Shown piece by piece: positions 25,467-33,568 of a stretch of DNA of 64,000 bases. The first letter of the stretch is position 1. Each line of letters starts with the position of its first letter. A program made the translations under genes and the position numbers. Below the pieces are notes generated by a model. It had not been told where the DNA came from. It saw nothing but the letters and a program-made list of their open reading frames with translations, and made no database searches. Origin of the DNA: DATLNM01 sp035536775 (lineage in GTDB: Bacteria; Actinomycetota; CADDZG01; WHSQ01); the NCBI GenBank assembly GCA_035536775.1, contig DATLNM010000028.1:45720-109719 (forward strand), given 5' to 3'.

Positions 25467-26434
25467 CTTGCCTCCCTTTTAGCGCGCCGCAGATCTCGGA
25501 TGGCCCCAGGCGTTTCTCGGGCCAGCCAGATCCAGCGTCGGACATAGGCAAGCGCAAGAGCGCCGGGCCCCCTCGTTGCGCGGGGATCCCAATCCCGGAT
25601 GAATCGACGGGGCGACGCGATCTTACGGAGAAGAAACCGGGCTTTGAAAGCAACGCCAGGTCTTGCATCGAGCCAGTCGAGCGCGAGGGCGCCCCGAGAA
25701 TGACCCCGCGATCTGATTATCAGCTCAACCGTTGGACGAGAAGGTAGGCCCAGCTCGTCGGCGAGCTCGACGCCTTCTCCATCGAGTCTCAGACCGACGC
25801 CGAATGCAGGGATCGCATCGAGACCTTCGGCGATCGATGCCGCGATGCGCCAGCCCTCGAAGTCGACCCTCTTGAGCGCGCGGTTGAGGTCTTCGAGAGC
25901 CTTGGGGCTGGTAGGGCCATGTTGAGCTGCATGCAGGGCGATCTGAAAAGCGATCGCTGCGGGGGACAGCACAGGAAGAGGCCTTCCGGCGACATGGAGA
26001 GTCTCCTTATGAGATGACAGCGTGCGCCAAACCGACTCTCGCGGAGCTCCGACCCCGACGAGGGTTGTATGCAATTCGAGCGCGGTGTGGCCGACGCCCC
26101 GAACCCATAACGTGCAATGGGGCGGACGATCGAATGGGATCGTGTCGCGCGCGTTCTTGCCATAACCGAGGTTGAGGAGGACATCCTGAGCCCGGGCCTC
26201 GACGCCGGGATCGACAAGAAGGTCGATGTCCACATATGGCCTGGGTGTCCCATCGTCGTACAGCCAGTCGGCGATAGACCGGCCCTTCAGCAGCACCGAC
26301 TGGATGCCGGCGGCGCTCAGAGCCTCGATCGCCTCAACAGCGGCGACATCAAGTGCTAGGGACCGAGTCGCCTGACGAACCGCATCGGAGGGCGAGATTG
26401 AGGACAGCATCAAGCTCAAAGGATAGTCGGGCAT
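25454..26434 (-). CDS. Nucleotidyltransferase-family protein (lasso-cluster type)
   Basis: 326 residues of the PF14907-like nucleotidyltransferase group found in paeninodin-type lasso clusters. The active-site region has 'VLLKGRSIADWLYDDG' (Lys50-Gly51) and 'RPYVDIDLLV' (Asp69, Asp71), the metal-binding D-x-D. The function in RiPP pathways is not firmly established; it may act on the phosphorylated peptide. It lies between the exporter and B1 genes in a continuous minus-strand operon (5-base gap to the permease, overlap with B1). Confidence 0.88.
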   Translation of the reverse strand: MPDYPLSLMLSSISPSDAVRQATRSLALDVAAVEAIEALSAAGIQSVLLKGRSIADWLYDDGTPRPYVDIDLLVDPGVEARAQDVLLNLGYGKNARDTIPFDRPPHCTLWVRGVGHTALELHTTLVGVGAPRESVWRTLSSHKETLHVAGRPLPVLSPAAIAFQIALHAAQHGPTSPKALEDLNRALKRVDFEGWRIAASIAEGLDAIPAFGVGLRLDGEGVELADELGLPSRPTVELIIRSRGHSRGALALDWLDARPGVAFKARFLLRKIASPRRFIRDWDPRATRGPGALALAYVRRWIWLARETPGAIRDLRRAKREARWNP

Positions 26435-26439
26435 GTGCC

Positions 26440-27225
26440 TCAGTACTCGCTCAGAGACCCGTACCTTCGGCTCCGCCGAAGGGCCCGTGAGAAGACCAAT
26501 GTTGCCAACGGGAGCGCAATCGATGCGAATAGGAGCAAGCCCAACGCATCACTTCCATAGCCATTTCCAGCGAACAGGGCCTCACGCACACCATCGAAAG
26601 CGTTGTGGATGGGAATGAGACCACTTAGGTCTCTAAGCCACGTCGGGTAAACCGACCGTGGGAAGTAGGCGCCACCCAGGATGCCGAGTACCAGCGATGT
26701 GATCGCTGCCGCGATCTCACCCCGCTTTGCAACCAGGACCAGCGCCCCAAGCGCGATCCCGATCGCGGCGAAGGCAACGCCGGACGTCACAAGGATCAAT
26801 GCCACCCCGAACCAATCGGCGTGCTGCAGGTCGAGTCCCAGGAAGGCGGCGGCCAGTAATAGGTAGATCACGGCTCGTCCCGCGCCGAATCCAAAAGGAT
26901 AGGCACTGAGGCCGAACGCGATCTCATGGTCCCGGATGGGCTGCACCACAAGAGCCTCGAGGGTGCCCGTCAGCTGTTCTTCCCTGACTCGCCGGACTAG
27001 CCCCGTGCTTCCCGCTTCCAGTACAAGGGTCAGTGCTATACCGGCGGCAGCGAAAGAAAAGTATGACGGCGCGGGCCCGAGGTTCACCGGGTCATCGAAC
27101 GTCCGAGAGATGTAGAAGAAGATGACGAGGTTCAGGAACCCGAACAAGAGATCCAGGGTCAGCGCCGCTCTGTACGAGCGCAGAAGACGGTAGTCGCGCG
27201 CAGCTATCGCGGCGATAGCCCTCAC
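26440..27225 (-). CDS. ABC-2 type exporter permease
   Basis: 261 residues with six hydrophobic helices and the ABC-2 pattern: amphipathic N-terminus ('IAARDYRLLRSYRAALTLDLLFGFLNLVIF'), 'VRRVREEQLTGTLEALVVQPI' in the first cytoplasmic loop, and 'GLIPIHNAFDGVREALF' before the last helix. Pairs with the ATPase whose stop overlaps its start by four bases. Probable exporter of the RiPP product, although polysaccharide-type ABC-2 exporters look similar. Confidence 0.88.
   Translation of the reverse strand: MRAIAAIAARDYRLLRSYRAALTLDLLFGFLNLVIFFYISRTFDDPVNLGPAPSYFSFAAAGIALTLVLEAGSTGLVRRVREEQLTGTLEALVVQPIRDHEIAFGLSAYPFGFGAGRAVIYLLLAAAFLGLDLQHADWFGVALILVTSGVAFAAIGIALGALVLVAKRGEIAAAITSLVLGILGGAYFPRSVYPTWLRDLSGLIPIHNAFDGVREALFAGNGYGSDALGLLLFASIALPLATLVFSRALRRSRRYGSLSEY
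26464..26482 (-). other. Hairpin at 3' end of permease coding region
   Basis: CCTTCGGC-TCC-GCCGAAGG is a perfect 8-bp stem with a 3-nt loop, ~24 bases before the end of the permease gene. It may dampen transcription or protect mRNA between exporter and modification genes. Confidence 0.45.
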
Positions 27226-27854
27226 GTCAACTCGACGACGTTTTGACAGCGGGTCAGGTCATCCGGGTGGTGTGTGGACAGAAGAACCGACAGGTCCGGT
27301 CGGTCGTCGAGTGCTCTCCAGAATCTGTTCTTCGCGGCGTCATCCAGGGATCGGGTTGGCTCATCTAGCAACAGGACGCGGGGCTCACCAAGTAATGCCC
27401 GTGCGAAGGCGATCTGTTGGATCATGCCGCTCGAACAGCGGTCCACTCTGACGTCTGCGAAATCACCGAGCTCCAGCTCCTCGATGACCTCGGCAACCGC
27501 GCGGAGGGCAAGCGGGCGCTTTCTCAGTCGGACGGTGGCGTAAAAGACAAGGTTGGCTCGCGCTGAGAGTCGCAGGTAGAAGGATCGTTCCTGAGAGAGA
27601 GCCACGCCCGTTTCCAATCGCGCCTGATACGAGCCGGCTGGCTGCCCTGCGACCAGCACGAGCCCCGCACTTGGAGTAAGGCTGCCGGCGGCGCACCGGA
27701 TCAGGGTTGTCTTGCCAGATCCATTGGGTCCAAATAGGGCAACCCGGCTACCTCGCGGAACGTGCAGGTCGAGTCGATCTATCACCGTGCGACTTCCGTA
27801 CGCCCGCGTCAGCTGGTCGAACAGGAGCCCTTCTTCGATGGGCGGATGAGTCAT
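27222..27854 (-). CDS. ABC exporter ATP-binding protein
   Basis: 210 residues, a compact ABC ATPase. Walker A GPNGSGKTT (about 42-50), Q-loop 'VALSQERSFYLRLSA', an atypical signature CSSGMIQQ in place of LSGGQ-Q, Walker B 'RVLLLDEPTRSLD', and H-loop 'VLLSTHHPDDL'. Works with the adjacent ABC-2 permease. Start and stop overlap its neighbours by four bases each (ATGA). Confidence 0.92.
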   Translation of the reverse strand: MTHPPIEEGLLFDQLTRAYGSRTVIDRLDLHVPRGSRVALFGPNGSGKTTLIRCAAGSLTPSAGLVLVAGQPAGSYQARLETGVALSQERSFYLRLSARANLVFYATVRLRKRPLALRAVAEVIEELELGDFADVRVDRCSSGMIQQIAFARALLGEPRVLLLDEPTRSLDDAAKNRFWRALDDRPDLSVLLSTHHPDDLTRCQNVVELT

Positions 27855-28984
27855 CCGTACCGACGAACGAGATCACGGACAAATGCTGCGGCCTGCTCCT
27901 CCGTTCGGAAGAAGTCCGGCCACGACGCGAGCAATCGGGCCTGGATCTCGCTGCTGCTTCGGGTCCCATCCAACAGGCTCAGTGCGGACTTCATAACCTC
28001 ACCTTCCGCGGTGAGGCCAGGTTGGTACCCAGGCGCAAGAGCGCGAAGCTGGGCGGGGTCGATGGGCCAAGCATCCAACGTCGTTTGGTTCGCCCACGCC
28101 TCGCCGTCGACAGTCACCGACCACCGGAAGAAAGTCCCGTTGGAGGCTGCACGGATGTCGAGCTCGATCACGTTGCCTGGATGGACCTCGCGTGGTTGAG
28201 GCAGCGGAAAGAAGGCGTGGTTCCAACGAAGGCTGGACCCGGGCATCGCGGTGGTTAGCGAGACACCCGGCTTGAGCTCGGTTGTGAACCACCCGCCTAC
28301 ACCGTGCATGGTCCCGTGCCGCTCGGGACGAAAGGTCGCTCGTCCCTGCGTATGAGGATCGACGACTTCGTACATGTTGAACTTGGCGAGAGTCTGCGGC
28401 GGAGCCAAGAGCACGGCGTCGTCGAGCCTCATGCGGTACAGGGAGTTGACGACGAGCTTGTTCAGCATCGCCACGCTGAGTCCTTCGACGTCTTGTGGAA
28501 AGAACAGCCGGTCGTAGATGTCGGGACATTCCACCGGGAAGACACTGAGCTCGACTGCGCTCGGAATGATCGCTCCACCAGGCTGGAGCCAGCGAGTCCT
28601 CGCATCGATCAATCCGCCGAGGAGGCCCTCGTCGATGCCGAAACCTCCGAATGTGTCCGTCACGATGACATCGACCGGCGGGATATCGAGATGCGTTGAA
28701 GCCCCCCGGATCAACTCGACGCGGTCTCCATAGGCACTAGCAGCACAGATCTCGCGCGCGAGATCGAGGCTGGGGGACGATTCGATCGCGTACACCTTCT
28801 TGGCTCCCGCCCGAGCTGCAAAAAGCGCGAGGATCCCCGTCCCGGTGCCGATGTCCACTACGACGTCCCCGGGACGGACGGTCTCCTCGATAGCTTGCCG
28901 ATACCCTTCGAGTCTGGGCCCGGAGCGCAGCATCGCCCGGTGATAGGCGAGAAGGCCGAGTGCTTCCAGGGGCTCAACGAACAT
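27851..28984 (-). CDS. PRMT-like methyltransferase with C-terminal PqqD-like domain
   Basis: 377 residues. The class I SAM core resembles protein arginine methyltransferases: 'VVVDIGTGTGILALFAARAGAKKVYAIESS' spans 41-70 in motif I with Glu68 as the ribose ligand. The PRMT double-E loop region reads 'TDTFGGFGIDEG', keeping one Glu at most, so arginine is probably not the substrate. A PRMT-like beta-barrel follows. The last ~55 residues ('ALSLLDGTRSSSEIQARLL ... FVRDLVRRYG') look like a PqqD-type winged helix, suggesting built-in leader recognition. First gene of the exporter-lasso operon; ATGA overlap with the ATPase. Probably methylates the RiPP. Confidence 0.8.
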   Translation of the reverse strand: MFVEPLEALGLLAYHRAMLRSGPRLEGYRQAIEETVRPGDVVVDIGTGTGILALFAARAGAKKVYAIESSPSLDLAREICAASAYGDRVELIRGASTHLDIPPVDVIVTDTFGGFGIDEGLLGGLIDARTRWLQPGGAIIPSAVELSVFPVECPDIYDRLFFPQDVEGLSVAMLNKLVVNSLYRMRLDDAVLLAPPQTLAKFNMYEVVDPHTQGRATFRPERHGTMHGVGGWFTTELKPGVSLTTAMPGSSLRWNHAFFPLPQPREVHPGNVIELDIRAASNGTFFRWSVTVDGEAWANQTTLDAWPIDPAQLRALAPGYQPGLTAEGEVMKSALSLLDGTRSSSEIQARLLASWPDFFRTEEQAAAFVRDLVRRYG

Positions 28985-29001
28985 GGCTGGATACTAGAAG
29001 G

Positions 29002-30687
29002 TCAGTGCTTCCAGACGTCGGCGCGGAGTACTCCCGCGCGCACAACAACCGATCTTCCGGTCATGTTGAGGAGGGTGACCCCAACGACCCCGGCCTGAGA
29101 GACCGCGCCGGAGATGAGGACTCCCGGCGGTATCGGCTGCGAGAACCCGATCGCCACGGTGTCGCCGGCAACCGCACCGGCGACCGCGACCTGACTCGTC
29201 CTCGCCGTCCCATTTGCCACGGTTCCCGGCCGCCATTTCGTCGTGCCGGAAAGGTGGCCTGAGATCGCGTGGCCGGCTCCGATAGTCAGGCTGCCGTGAG
29301 CCCGCACATCTCCGTCGTCACTGATCGACATGACGGGTGCGTCGAAATCGTTGTTCATGATCTCGAGCGCTCCATCGCTTACGCGGAAGGACTTCGTTGA
29401 CCCTCCTACCGCATCCTTGATACTGAACGTCTGGAGTCGGCCATCTGTGGGATTTACGAGGACCTGCAGACCGAGCGTCGTGTCGTTATTCGAAGCTGCG
29501 TTGGCGAGTCCGGAGGGGTCGTTCGTGAGTGTGGCACCCTCCACGTTGTTGTGCGAGAGCGCCAGGCCAAACGGCTTACCGGCTCCGGGCAGCAGGAGAG
29601 CGGTGCCCTGATTCAGTCGGTTGCTGGTCGCTGTGATGTGGATCGGGGAGTTGTCGAATGCGATGCACGATCCGCCGGGTCCCCCGTCGATGAAGTTGCC
29701 CATCACGGTGTGATCCTGCCCGCCGCTGATCTCGATGGCCCGGCGATTCACCGCCGTGAAGAAGGAATTCATGACCCGGGTGTTGGCGACATTCTCGAGA
29801 AGGAGAGAGGCCCGGCCGTCGATGTTGTCCGCCACACATTGGTCCATGAACAGGAAGATGCCGACCGGAACACTCCCGACGAATCGGAATCCTGTCGAGA
29901 TCGACCCGCCCCAACGATTCACGCGCACCTGACGCATGTAGACGCCGCCCGTGTCACGTGCCGTGGTTCTAGTCAACAGGAAGCCGGAGTCGGTGGTCCC
30001 GGCCTGGTCGCGTCCGATGCTGATGTTCTCGAAGTAGTTCTCGAGGCCATCGTCCCCATTCAGTCGGATACCGGCGGTGCTCTGGTTCCGGATCACCAGA
30101 TCGCGGAACACCGTCGCGCCCGACGACTCGATGTCGATCCCGATCGACCCGCCGAGAACCTCGAGCTCGTGGAAGAAAGACTGCGAGACCGCATGCACGC
30201 GCATCGCGGTGATCGCTCCAGCGCCAGTGACGTCGAATGTCATGCCGGAGACGTCCACAAATTGCGTCAGCCCGGGAAACGCGACGTCCACAAGGGGAGA
30301 TGCCGACCCCGGCCGCGCCTTGAGGATCGTGCGACCCGGCCCCGCGCCCTGGAGTCGGATCCTCTTCGTCAGGCGTAGCGAGCCGACGGAGAAGGTCCCA
30401 TCTGGAATAAGGACCGTGGCACCGATCGGAGCGGAGTCGATGGCATCTTGGATGACCGAGGTGTCGTTCGTGGAGCCGTCGCCGAGGGCCCCGAGAGCCT
30501 TCACGTTGATCCATGGGTCCTCGGACCCCGAGATGAGTCCTGCCGATGCGGGCGTTGCGTGGGCGAGGGCCACGGCGGCCCCCGCGGTCCCGACCGCGGC
30601 CAGACGCAGGATGCTTCTCCTGTCGACCTGGGCATCCAGGCGATCCAGGACCTTGTTCAAGGGTGCGGGGGATCTTCTAAGCGGCAT
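29002..30687 (-). CDS. Tat-exported right-handed beta-helix protein (pectate-lyase-like)
   Basis: 561 residues. Twin-arginine signal: VDRRSILRL (21-29), a hydrophobic stretch and an ATPASA cleavage context near 48. Next 'INVKALGALGDGSTNDTSVIQDAID' is the Pectate_lyase_3/GH28-like N-terminal motif, and repeated beta-helix coils with many Asn/Asp/Gly follow. No clear lyase active site can be assigned. The C-terminal ~110 residues look like a separate beta domain. Possibly degrades or binds polysaccharide. It lies 17 bases upstream of the PRMT-like gene on the same strand, so it may share the transcript. Confidence 0.83.
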   Translation of the reverse strand: MPLRRSPAPLNKVLDRLDAQVDRRSILRLAAVGTAGAAVALAHATPASAGLISGSEDPWINVKALGALGDGSTNDTSVIQDAIDSAPIGATVLIPDGTFSVGSLRLTKRIRLQGAGPGRTILKARPGSASPLVDVAFPGLTQFVDVSGMTFDVTGAGAITAMRVHAVSQSFFHELEVLGGSIGIDIESSGATVFRDLVIRNQSTAGIRLNGDDGLENYFENISIGRDQAGTTDSGFLLTRTTARDTGGVYMRQVRVNRWGGSISTGFRFVGSVPVGIFLFMDQCVADNIDGRASLLLENVANTRVMNSFFTAVNRRAIEISGGQDHTVMGNFIDGGPGGSCIAFDNSPIHITATSNRLNQGTALLLPGAGKPFGLALSHNNVEGATLTNDPSGLANAASNNDTTLGLQVLVNPTDGRLQTFSIKDAVGGSTKSFRVSDGALEIMNNDFDAPVMSISDDGDVRAHGSLTIGAGHAISGHLSGTTKWRPGTVANGTARTSQVAVAGAVAGDTVAIGFSQPIPPGVLISGAVSQAGVVGVTLLNMTGRSVVVRAGVLRADVWKH

Positions 30688-30871
30688 ACATACTGAATCG
30701 GCCCTTTGGCCTCTCTCCCAATGGCTCGAAAGGACCTCGCGTCGACGCTCAGAGACTAGTCACCCAGCCTTCCTTCCCTGGTCAATCCGTTGCCTCTTGC
30801 ACGCTTGGGGCATATATTGGCGACTGGATCGAGGATCCTTAGACCTAACTGGGTGTTGGAAGGGGCGAAGA

Positions 30872-31267
30872 ATGAATGGTGCTCGCAGAAGGGCGGGATG
30901 GCGCGTATCGATCGTGATCGCGGTGGCGGCCTCATCAGTCGTTCTTTCGGCACTCCCGAGCGCAGCGCACGTAAAGACCTTCGATAACAAGGTCACGATC
31001 CAGAACGACGGCGGCTCCCTAAGCGGGAGCGTGACTTCTCCGAAAGCGGCATGCACCAGGGGCCGCGACGTGGCGGTCTTCCGGGTAACACCGGGCGCGG
31101 GTAAGGACGACAGGGTAGGAAAGGCCGAATTCGCGGGCGGAGAGTGGACCCTCGATGCAAGCGACATCACGGGCGAGGTCTACGCGAAGGTCACCAGCAA
31201 GACCTTCGGTGGTTACGGACACACCCACACGTGCCCTGCCGATAGGTCGAGGACGATCACTCTCTAA
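30872..31267 (+). CDS. Small secreted protein of unknown function
   Basis: 131 residues from the ATG at 30872, chosen because GGAAGGGG precedes it and an Arg-rich n-region plus hydrophobic core ('VSIVIAVAASSVVLSALPSAAHA-like') follow at once. A much longer upstream reading overlaps the divergent gene and is rejected. Mature part is a small beta-rich domain: 'NKVTIQNDGGSLSGSVTSP', two cysteines (in 'KAACTRG' and 'HTCPAD') likely to form a disulfide, and 'DITGEVYAKVTSK'. No family recognised with certainty; similar folds carry calcium or carbohydrate. Confidence 0.75.
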   Translation: MNGARRRAGWRVSIVIAVAASSVVLSALPSAAHVKTFDNKVTIQNDGGSLSGSVTSPKAACTRGRDVAVFRVTPGAGKDDRVGKAEFAGGEWTLDASDITGEVYAKVTSKTFGGYGHTHTCPADRSRTITL

Positions 31268-31292
31268 GCAGCACTCTGACCCTGACGGACCT

Positions 31293-31589
31293 TTGGACGA
31301 ATCTTCGGTACGCGCCGACGCCCAGACGCATGCGGACGCGACCGTCGCGGGCGATTTCAAGGTCGCCGGCAGCTACCTAACCTCCGAGGCTGCAGCCCAG
31401 GCGGGCGGTGTGATGAAGCAGATGCCGCGCGACCTCAATGCGTGCGAGGTAACTACGGTCCAGCCGGCCGACGACGGATATCTCGTCGAGATCCGTTATC
31501 GAGGCGAGAGCGGGGAGGCCGTGGTGGAGTCGCGATGGGCGGACCGCGATGGCGCGGCAAAGATCGTCGGCCTCCAGGTGCGGAGCTGA
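31293..31589 (+). CDS. Small NTF2/SnoaL-like protein (start uncertain)
   Basis: 98 residues from a TTG at 31293. The sequence from 'AQTHADATVAGDF' through 'SYLTSEAAAQAGGVM' to 'ESRWADRDGAAKIVGLQV' has the pattern of the small NTF2-like/SnoaL-like fold proteins common in Actinomycetota. No strong ribosome site is visible; an earlier start would run into the preceding gene. Eight bases separate it from the next small gene. Function unknown. Confidence 0.6.
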   Translation: MDESSVRADAQTHADATVAGDFKVAGSYLTSEAAAQAGGVMKQMPRDLNACEVTTVQPADDGYLVEIRYRGESGEAVVESRWADRDGAAKIVGLQVRS

Positions 31590-31597
31590 AGGGGTAG

Positions 31598-31960
31598 TTG
31601 GAAGCCCAGATCACCGGGACGCAGCGCAAGGTCTTCGGCGCGTGGGTTGCGCCGACGCGTCTCAGTGACGGCGCCGAAGGGATCGCGCTTGCGGAGGGCC
31701 GGACGTTGCCGTTCGTCGTGCGGAGGTCCTGGTCGGCGCCGGCGGGGGTTTACCCCGAGAGCTGGTACCTCGTTCACCCCGACACGAATGAAGTGCTCCA
31801 CGAGAGCGACTCGGGTGACGTCCGGGTCTTTGGCCTCCAGAGCCTGACCGAGTTCAAGACCGAGGTAGTGGCGCCCATCGCTCTACCCCCCGGGAGCTAC
31901 CTGGTCGTCTTCGCGCTGGGCGGGATCCGAGGCGGCGAGCTCGAGGTCAAGGCGACCTAG
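31598..31960 (+). CDS. Hypothetical protein, 120 residues
   Basis: TTG start with GAAGGGG 4-5 bases upstream. The protein looks like a small beta-sandwich: alternating hydrophobic strands ('TLPFVVRRSWSAPAG', 'SWYLVHPDTNEVLHES', 'SYLVVFALGGIRGGELEV'). No signal peptide, membrane helix or known motif. It follows the SnoaL-like gene closely and may be cotranscribed. Function unknown. Confidence 0.6.
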   Translation: MEAQITGTQRKVFGAWVAPTRLSDGAEGIALAEGRTLPFVVRRSWSAPAGVYPESWYLVHPDTNEVLHESDSGDVRVFGLQSLTEFKTEVVAPIALPPGSYLVVFALGGIRGGELEVKAT

Positions 31961-32079
31961 CGGGTATTGACCGCCGGTGTGTCCTCGGTCACACTGACGC
32001 AGCCGGTTACTGAGGACTGGCCGGAGCTTCCCCTTACGGCCTTCCCCAGCAGCCGGCCTCTTCTATTCTCCCCCCGACT

Positions 32080-32085
32080 TATCCT
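32080..32085 (+). promoter_or_regulatory. Leaderless-type -10 box (TATCCT)
   Basis: TATCCT ends 6 nt before the ATG at 32092; no ribosome site lies between. The same hexamer and spacing occur before pafA. Confidence 0.6.
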
Positions 32086-32091
32086 GGCGCC

Positions 32092-33189
32092 ATGAGTATG
32101 CGATTGCGCGCCTGCCTGCTCGCCGGGCTGATCCTGCTTGCGGGGTGTTCGGTCGACGTTCCGGACCAGATCGGCGGCGACGACCCCGATCCCGACGTCA
32201 CCATCGAGCAGAACGACCCCACCGTCGAAGCCGGGGACCTGGCCGACGTCATCGAGGGCGTCCTCCCCTCCGTCGTCAACGTCAAAGTGACGTCCGTCCG
32301 ATGTGATCTCGGCGGCCGCATCGAGGGTGAGGGTGAGGGCTCCGGGGTCGTGATCGAGGAGGACGGCGTCATCCTTACGAACTTCCACGTCGTCCAGGGG
32401 GCCGTCGATGTGGAGGTCGTCTTCGACGACGGTCACGGGCGCCTCGACGGCGCGATCGTTGGTTCGGATCCCGAACGCGACCTCGCGGTTGTGCGCGTCG
32501 ACGCCGACGACCTCAATCCGATCGACGTCGGCCGATCGTCACGGTTGCGCCTCGGAGACGACGTCATCGCGATCGGCTTCCCCCTTGGCCTCGGAGGGGC
32601 AACGGTAACCAAGGGCATCGTGTCGGCCACCGATCGGTCGATCGACACCGGCGGGGGCGGCGAGCCCCTGAGTGGGCTCCTCCAGACGGACGCAGCGATC
32701 AACCCAGGCAACTCAGGGGGCCCGCTCATAAACCGCGAGGGCCAGCTGGTTGGGATAAACACCGCGGCCGCCTCAGCCGGCGCCGCGGAGAACATCGGGT
32801 TCGCTATCGCGATAGACGCCGCCCTCCCCGTCGTGCAGGACATCCTCACCAAACCCGCCTCGGAGCGGGCGTGGCTCGGTGTATCGGTATCGTCCGTCGA
32901 TTCGGCCGCCGAAGCACTTCGGCTCGGCCTCGACGGCGAGACCAGGGGGGCGTTGGTTGCAGATACCTTCGATGATTCGCCCGCCGAGCGGGGAGGGATA
33001 GAGCCCGGCAGCGTGATCACCAGCATCGAGGGCGACACGATCGAGTCGTCTGAGGACCTCACCGAGGTGCTGTCGGAACACAGCCCCGGTGAGCGCGTGA
33101 CGATCGAGATCGTCGCCCCGGCGGGCCCGTTCACCGTTCAGGTCGAGCTAGGCGCGCGCCCCGGTGATCCAACACTCCTGGACTGCTGA
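32092..33189 (+). CDS. HtrA/DegP-like lipoprotein serine protease with PDZ domain
   Basis: 365 residues. Lipoprotein signal with lipobox LLAGC (Cys19), so membrane-anchored outside. Trypsin-like domain with catalytic His99 (ILTNFHVV), Asp130 (ERDLAVVRV) and Ser208 (NPGNSGGPL). A single PDZ domain (about 265-355) follows: 'GALVADTFDDSPAERGGIEPGSVITSIEG'. Expected role: quality control or signalling proteolysis at the cell surface. Followed within two bases by the sulfur-carrier gene, so possibly cotranscribed, but with its own leaderless-type promoter. Confidence 0.95.
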   Translation: MSMRLRACLLAGLILLAGCSVDVPDQIGGDDPDPDVTIEQNDPTVEAGDLADVIEGVLPSVVNVKVTSVRCDLGGRIEGEGEGSGVVIEEDGVILTNFHVVQGAVDVEVVFDDGHGRLDGAIVGSDPERDLAVVRVDADDLNPIDVGRSSRLRLGDDVIAIGFPLGLGGATVTKGIVSATDRSIDTGGGGEPLSGLLQTDAAINPGNSGGPLINREGQLVGINTAAASAGAAENIGFAIAIDAALPVVQDILTKPASERAWLGVSVSSVDSAAEALRLGLDGETRGALVADTFDDSPAERGGIEPGSVITSIEGDTIESSEDLTEVLSEHSPGERVTIEIVAPAGPFTVQVELGARPGDPTLLDC

Positions 33190-33190
33190 A

Positions 33191-33568
33191 TTGAAGGTCA
33201 AGCTGCGTAACCCCGATCGAACCGTGGAGATCTCGGGCCCAACCACTGTTGTTGCGCTACTTCGAGAGCTCGCGATCGTGCCTGAAGCCGTCCTTGTGAT
33301 CCGCGATCGCACCCTCCTGACGCGCGACGAAGCGCTGCGAGAAGAAGACGAGCTCGAGGTCCGCCCGGTGTTGTCAGGCGGTTCGCTATCAGCGAGAAAC
33401 CAGGCACCAAGGGGGGCCCGGGGGGGTAGCGACGACTTGCCGAGAGGGAATCCCGATTCCGCACCTGGCGGAGCCATGCGTCCCCCCGAGGCGGCCAGAG
33501 AGAAATCCATTCCGCACTTGGCGGAGCCATTGCCGCAGGCATCGTTCCCCGCCGGAGAAAAGACGTGA
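33191..33568 (+). CDS. ThiS/MoaD-like sulfur carrier (TtuB type) with C-terminal tail
   Basis: 125 residues from TTG 33191, two bases after the htrA stop; an ATG at 33164 is an alternative. Residues 1-64 are a beta-grasp sulfur carrier: 'MKVKLRNPDRTVEISGPTTVV', 'LLRELAIVPEAVLVIRD', 'EDELEVRPVLSGG'. The diglycine (63-64) is normally the very C-terminus, activated by an E1-like enzyme and loaded with sulfur. Here the frame runs on for 61 more residues, Pro/Gly-rich and low-complexity, through two copies of a palindromic repeat. It ends in a GTGA overlap with ttuA. Function with TtuA in tRNA 2-thiolation is likely; the tail must be removed or tolerated. Confidence 0.75.
   Translation: MKVKLRNPDRTVEISGPTTVVALLRELAIVPEAVLVIRDRTLLTRDEALREEDELEVRPVLSGGSLSARNQAPRGARGGSDDLPRGNPDSAPGGAMRPPEAAREKSIPHLAEPLPQASFPAGEKT
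33449..33477 (+). repeat. Palindromic repeat element, copy 1
   Basis: Contains ATTCCGCACCTGGCGGAGCC, in which TCCGC and GCGGA form a 5-bp stem around a 5-nt loop. Translated in frame in the tail of the sulfur carrier as NPDSAPGGA. Near-identical copies at 33503-33530 and 63503-63534. Confidence 0.65.
33503..33530 (+). repeat. Palindromic repeat element, copy 2
   Basis: Contains ATTCCGCACTTGGCGGAGCC with the same TCCGC/GCGGA stem; two bases shorter than copy 1 at its 5' side, so it is translated in a different phase (KSIPHLAEP). Located 54 bases after copy 1. Confidence 0.65.

Noticed and set aside
30077..30871. Long plus-strand reading in front of the small secreted protein
   Set aside because: It is antisense to the beta-helix protein gene, and the signal peptide and ribosome site begin at 30872.
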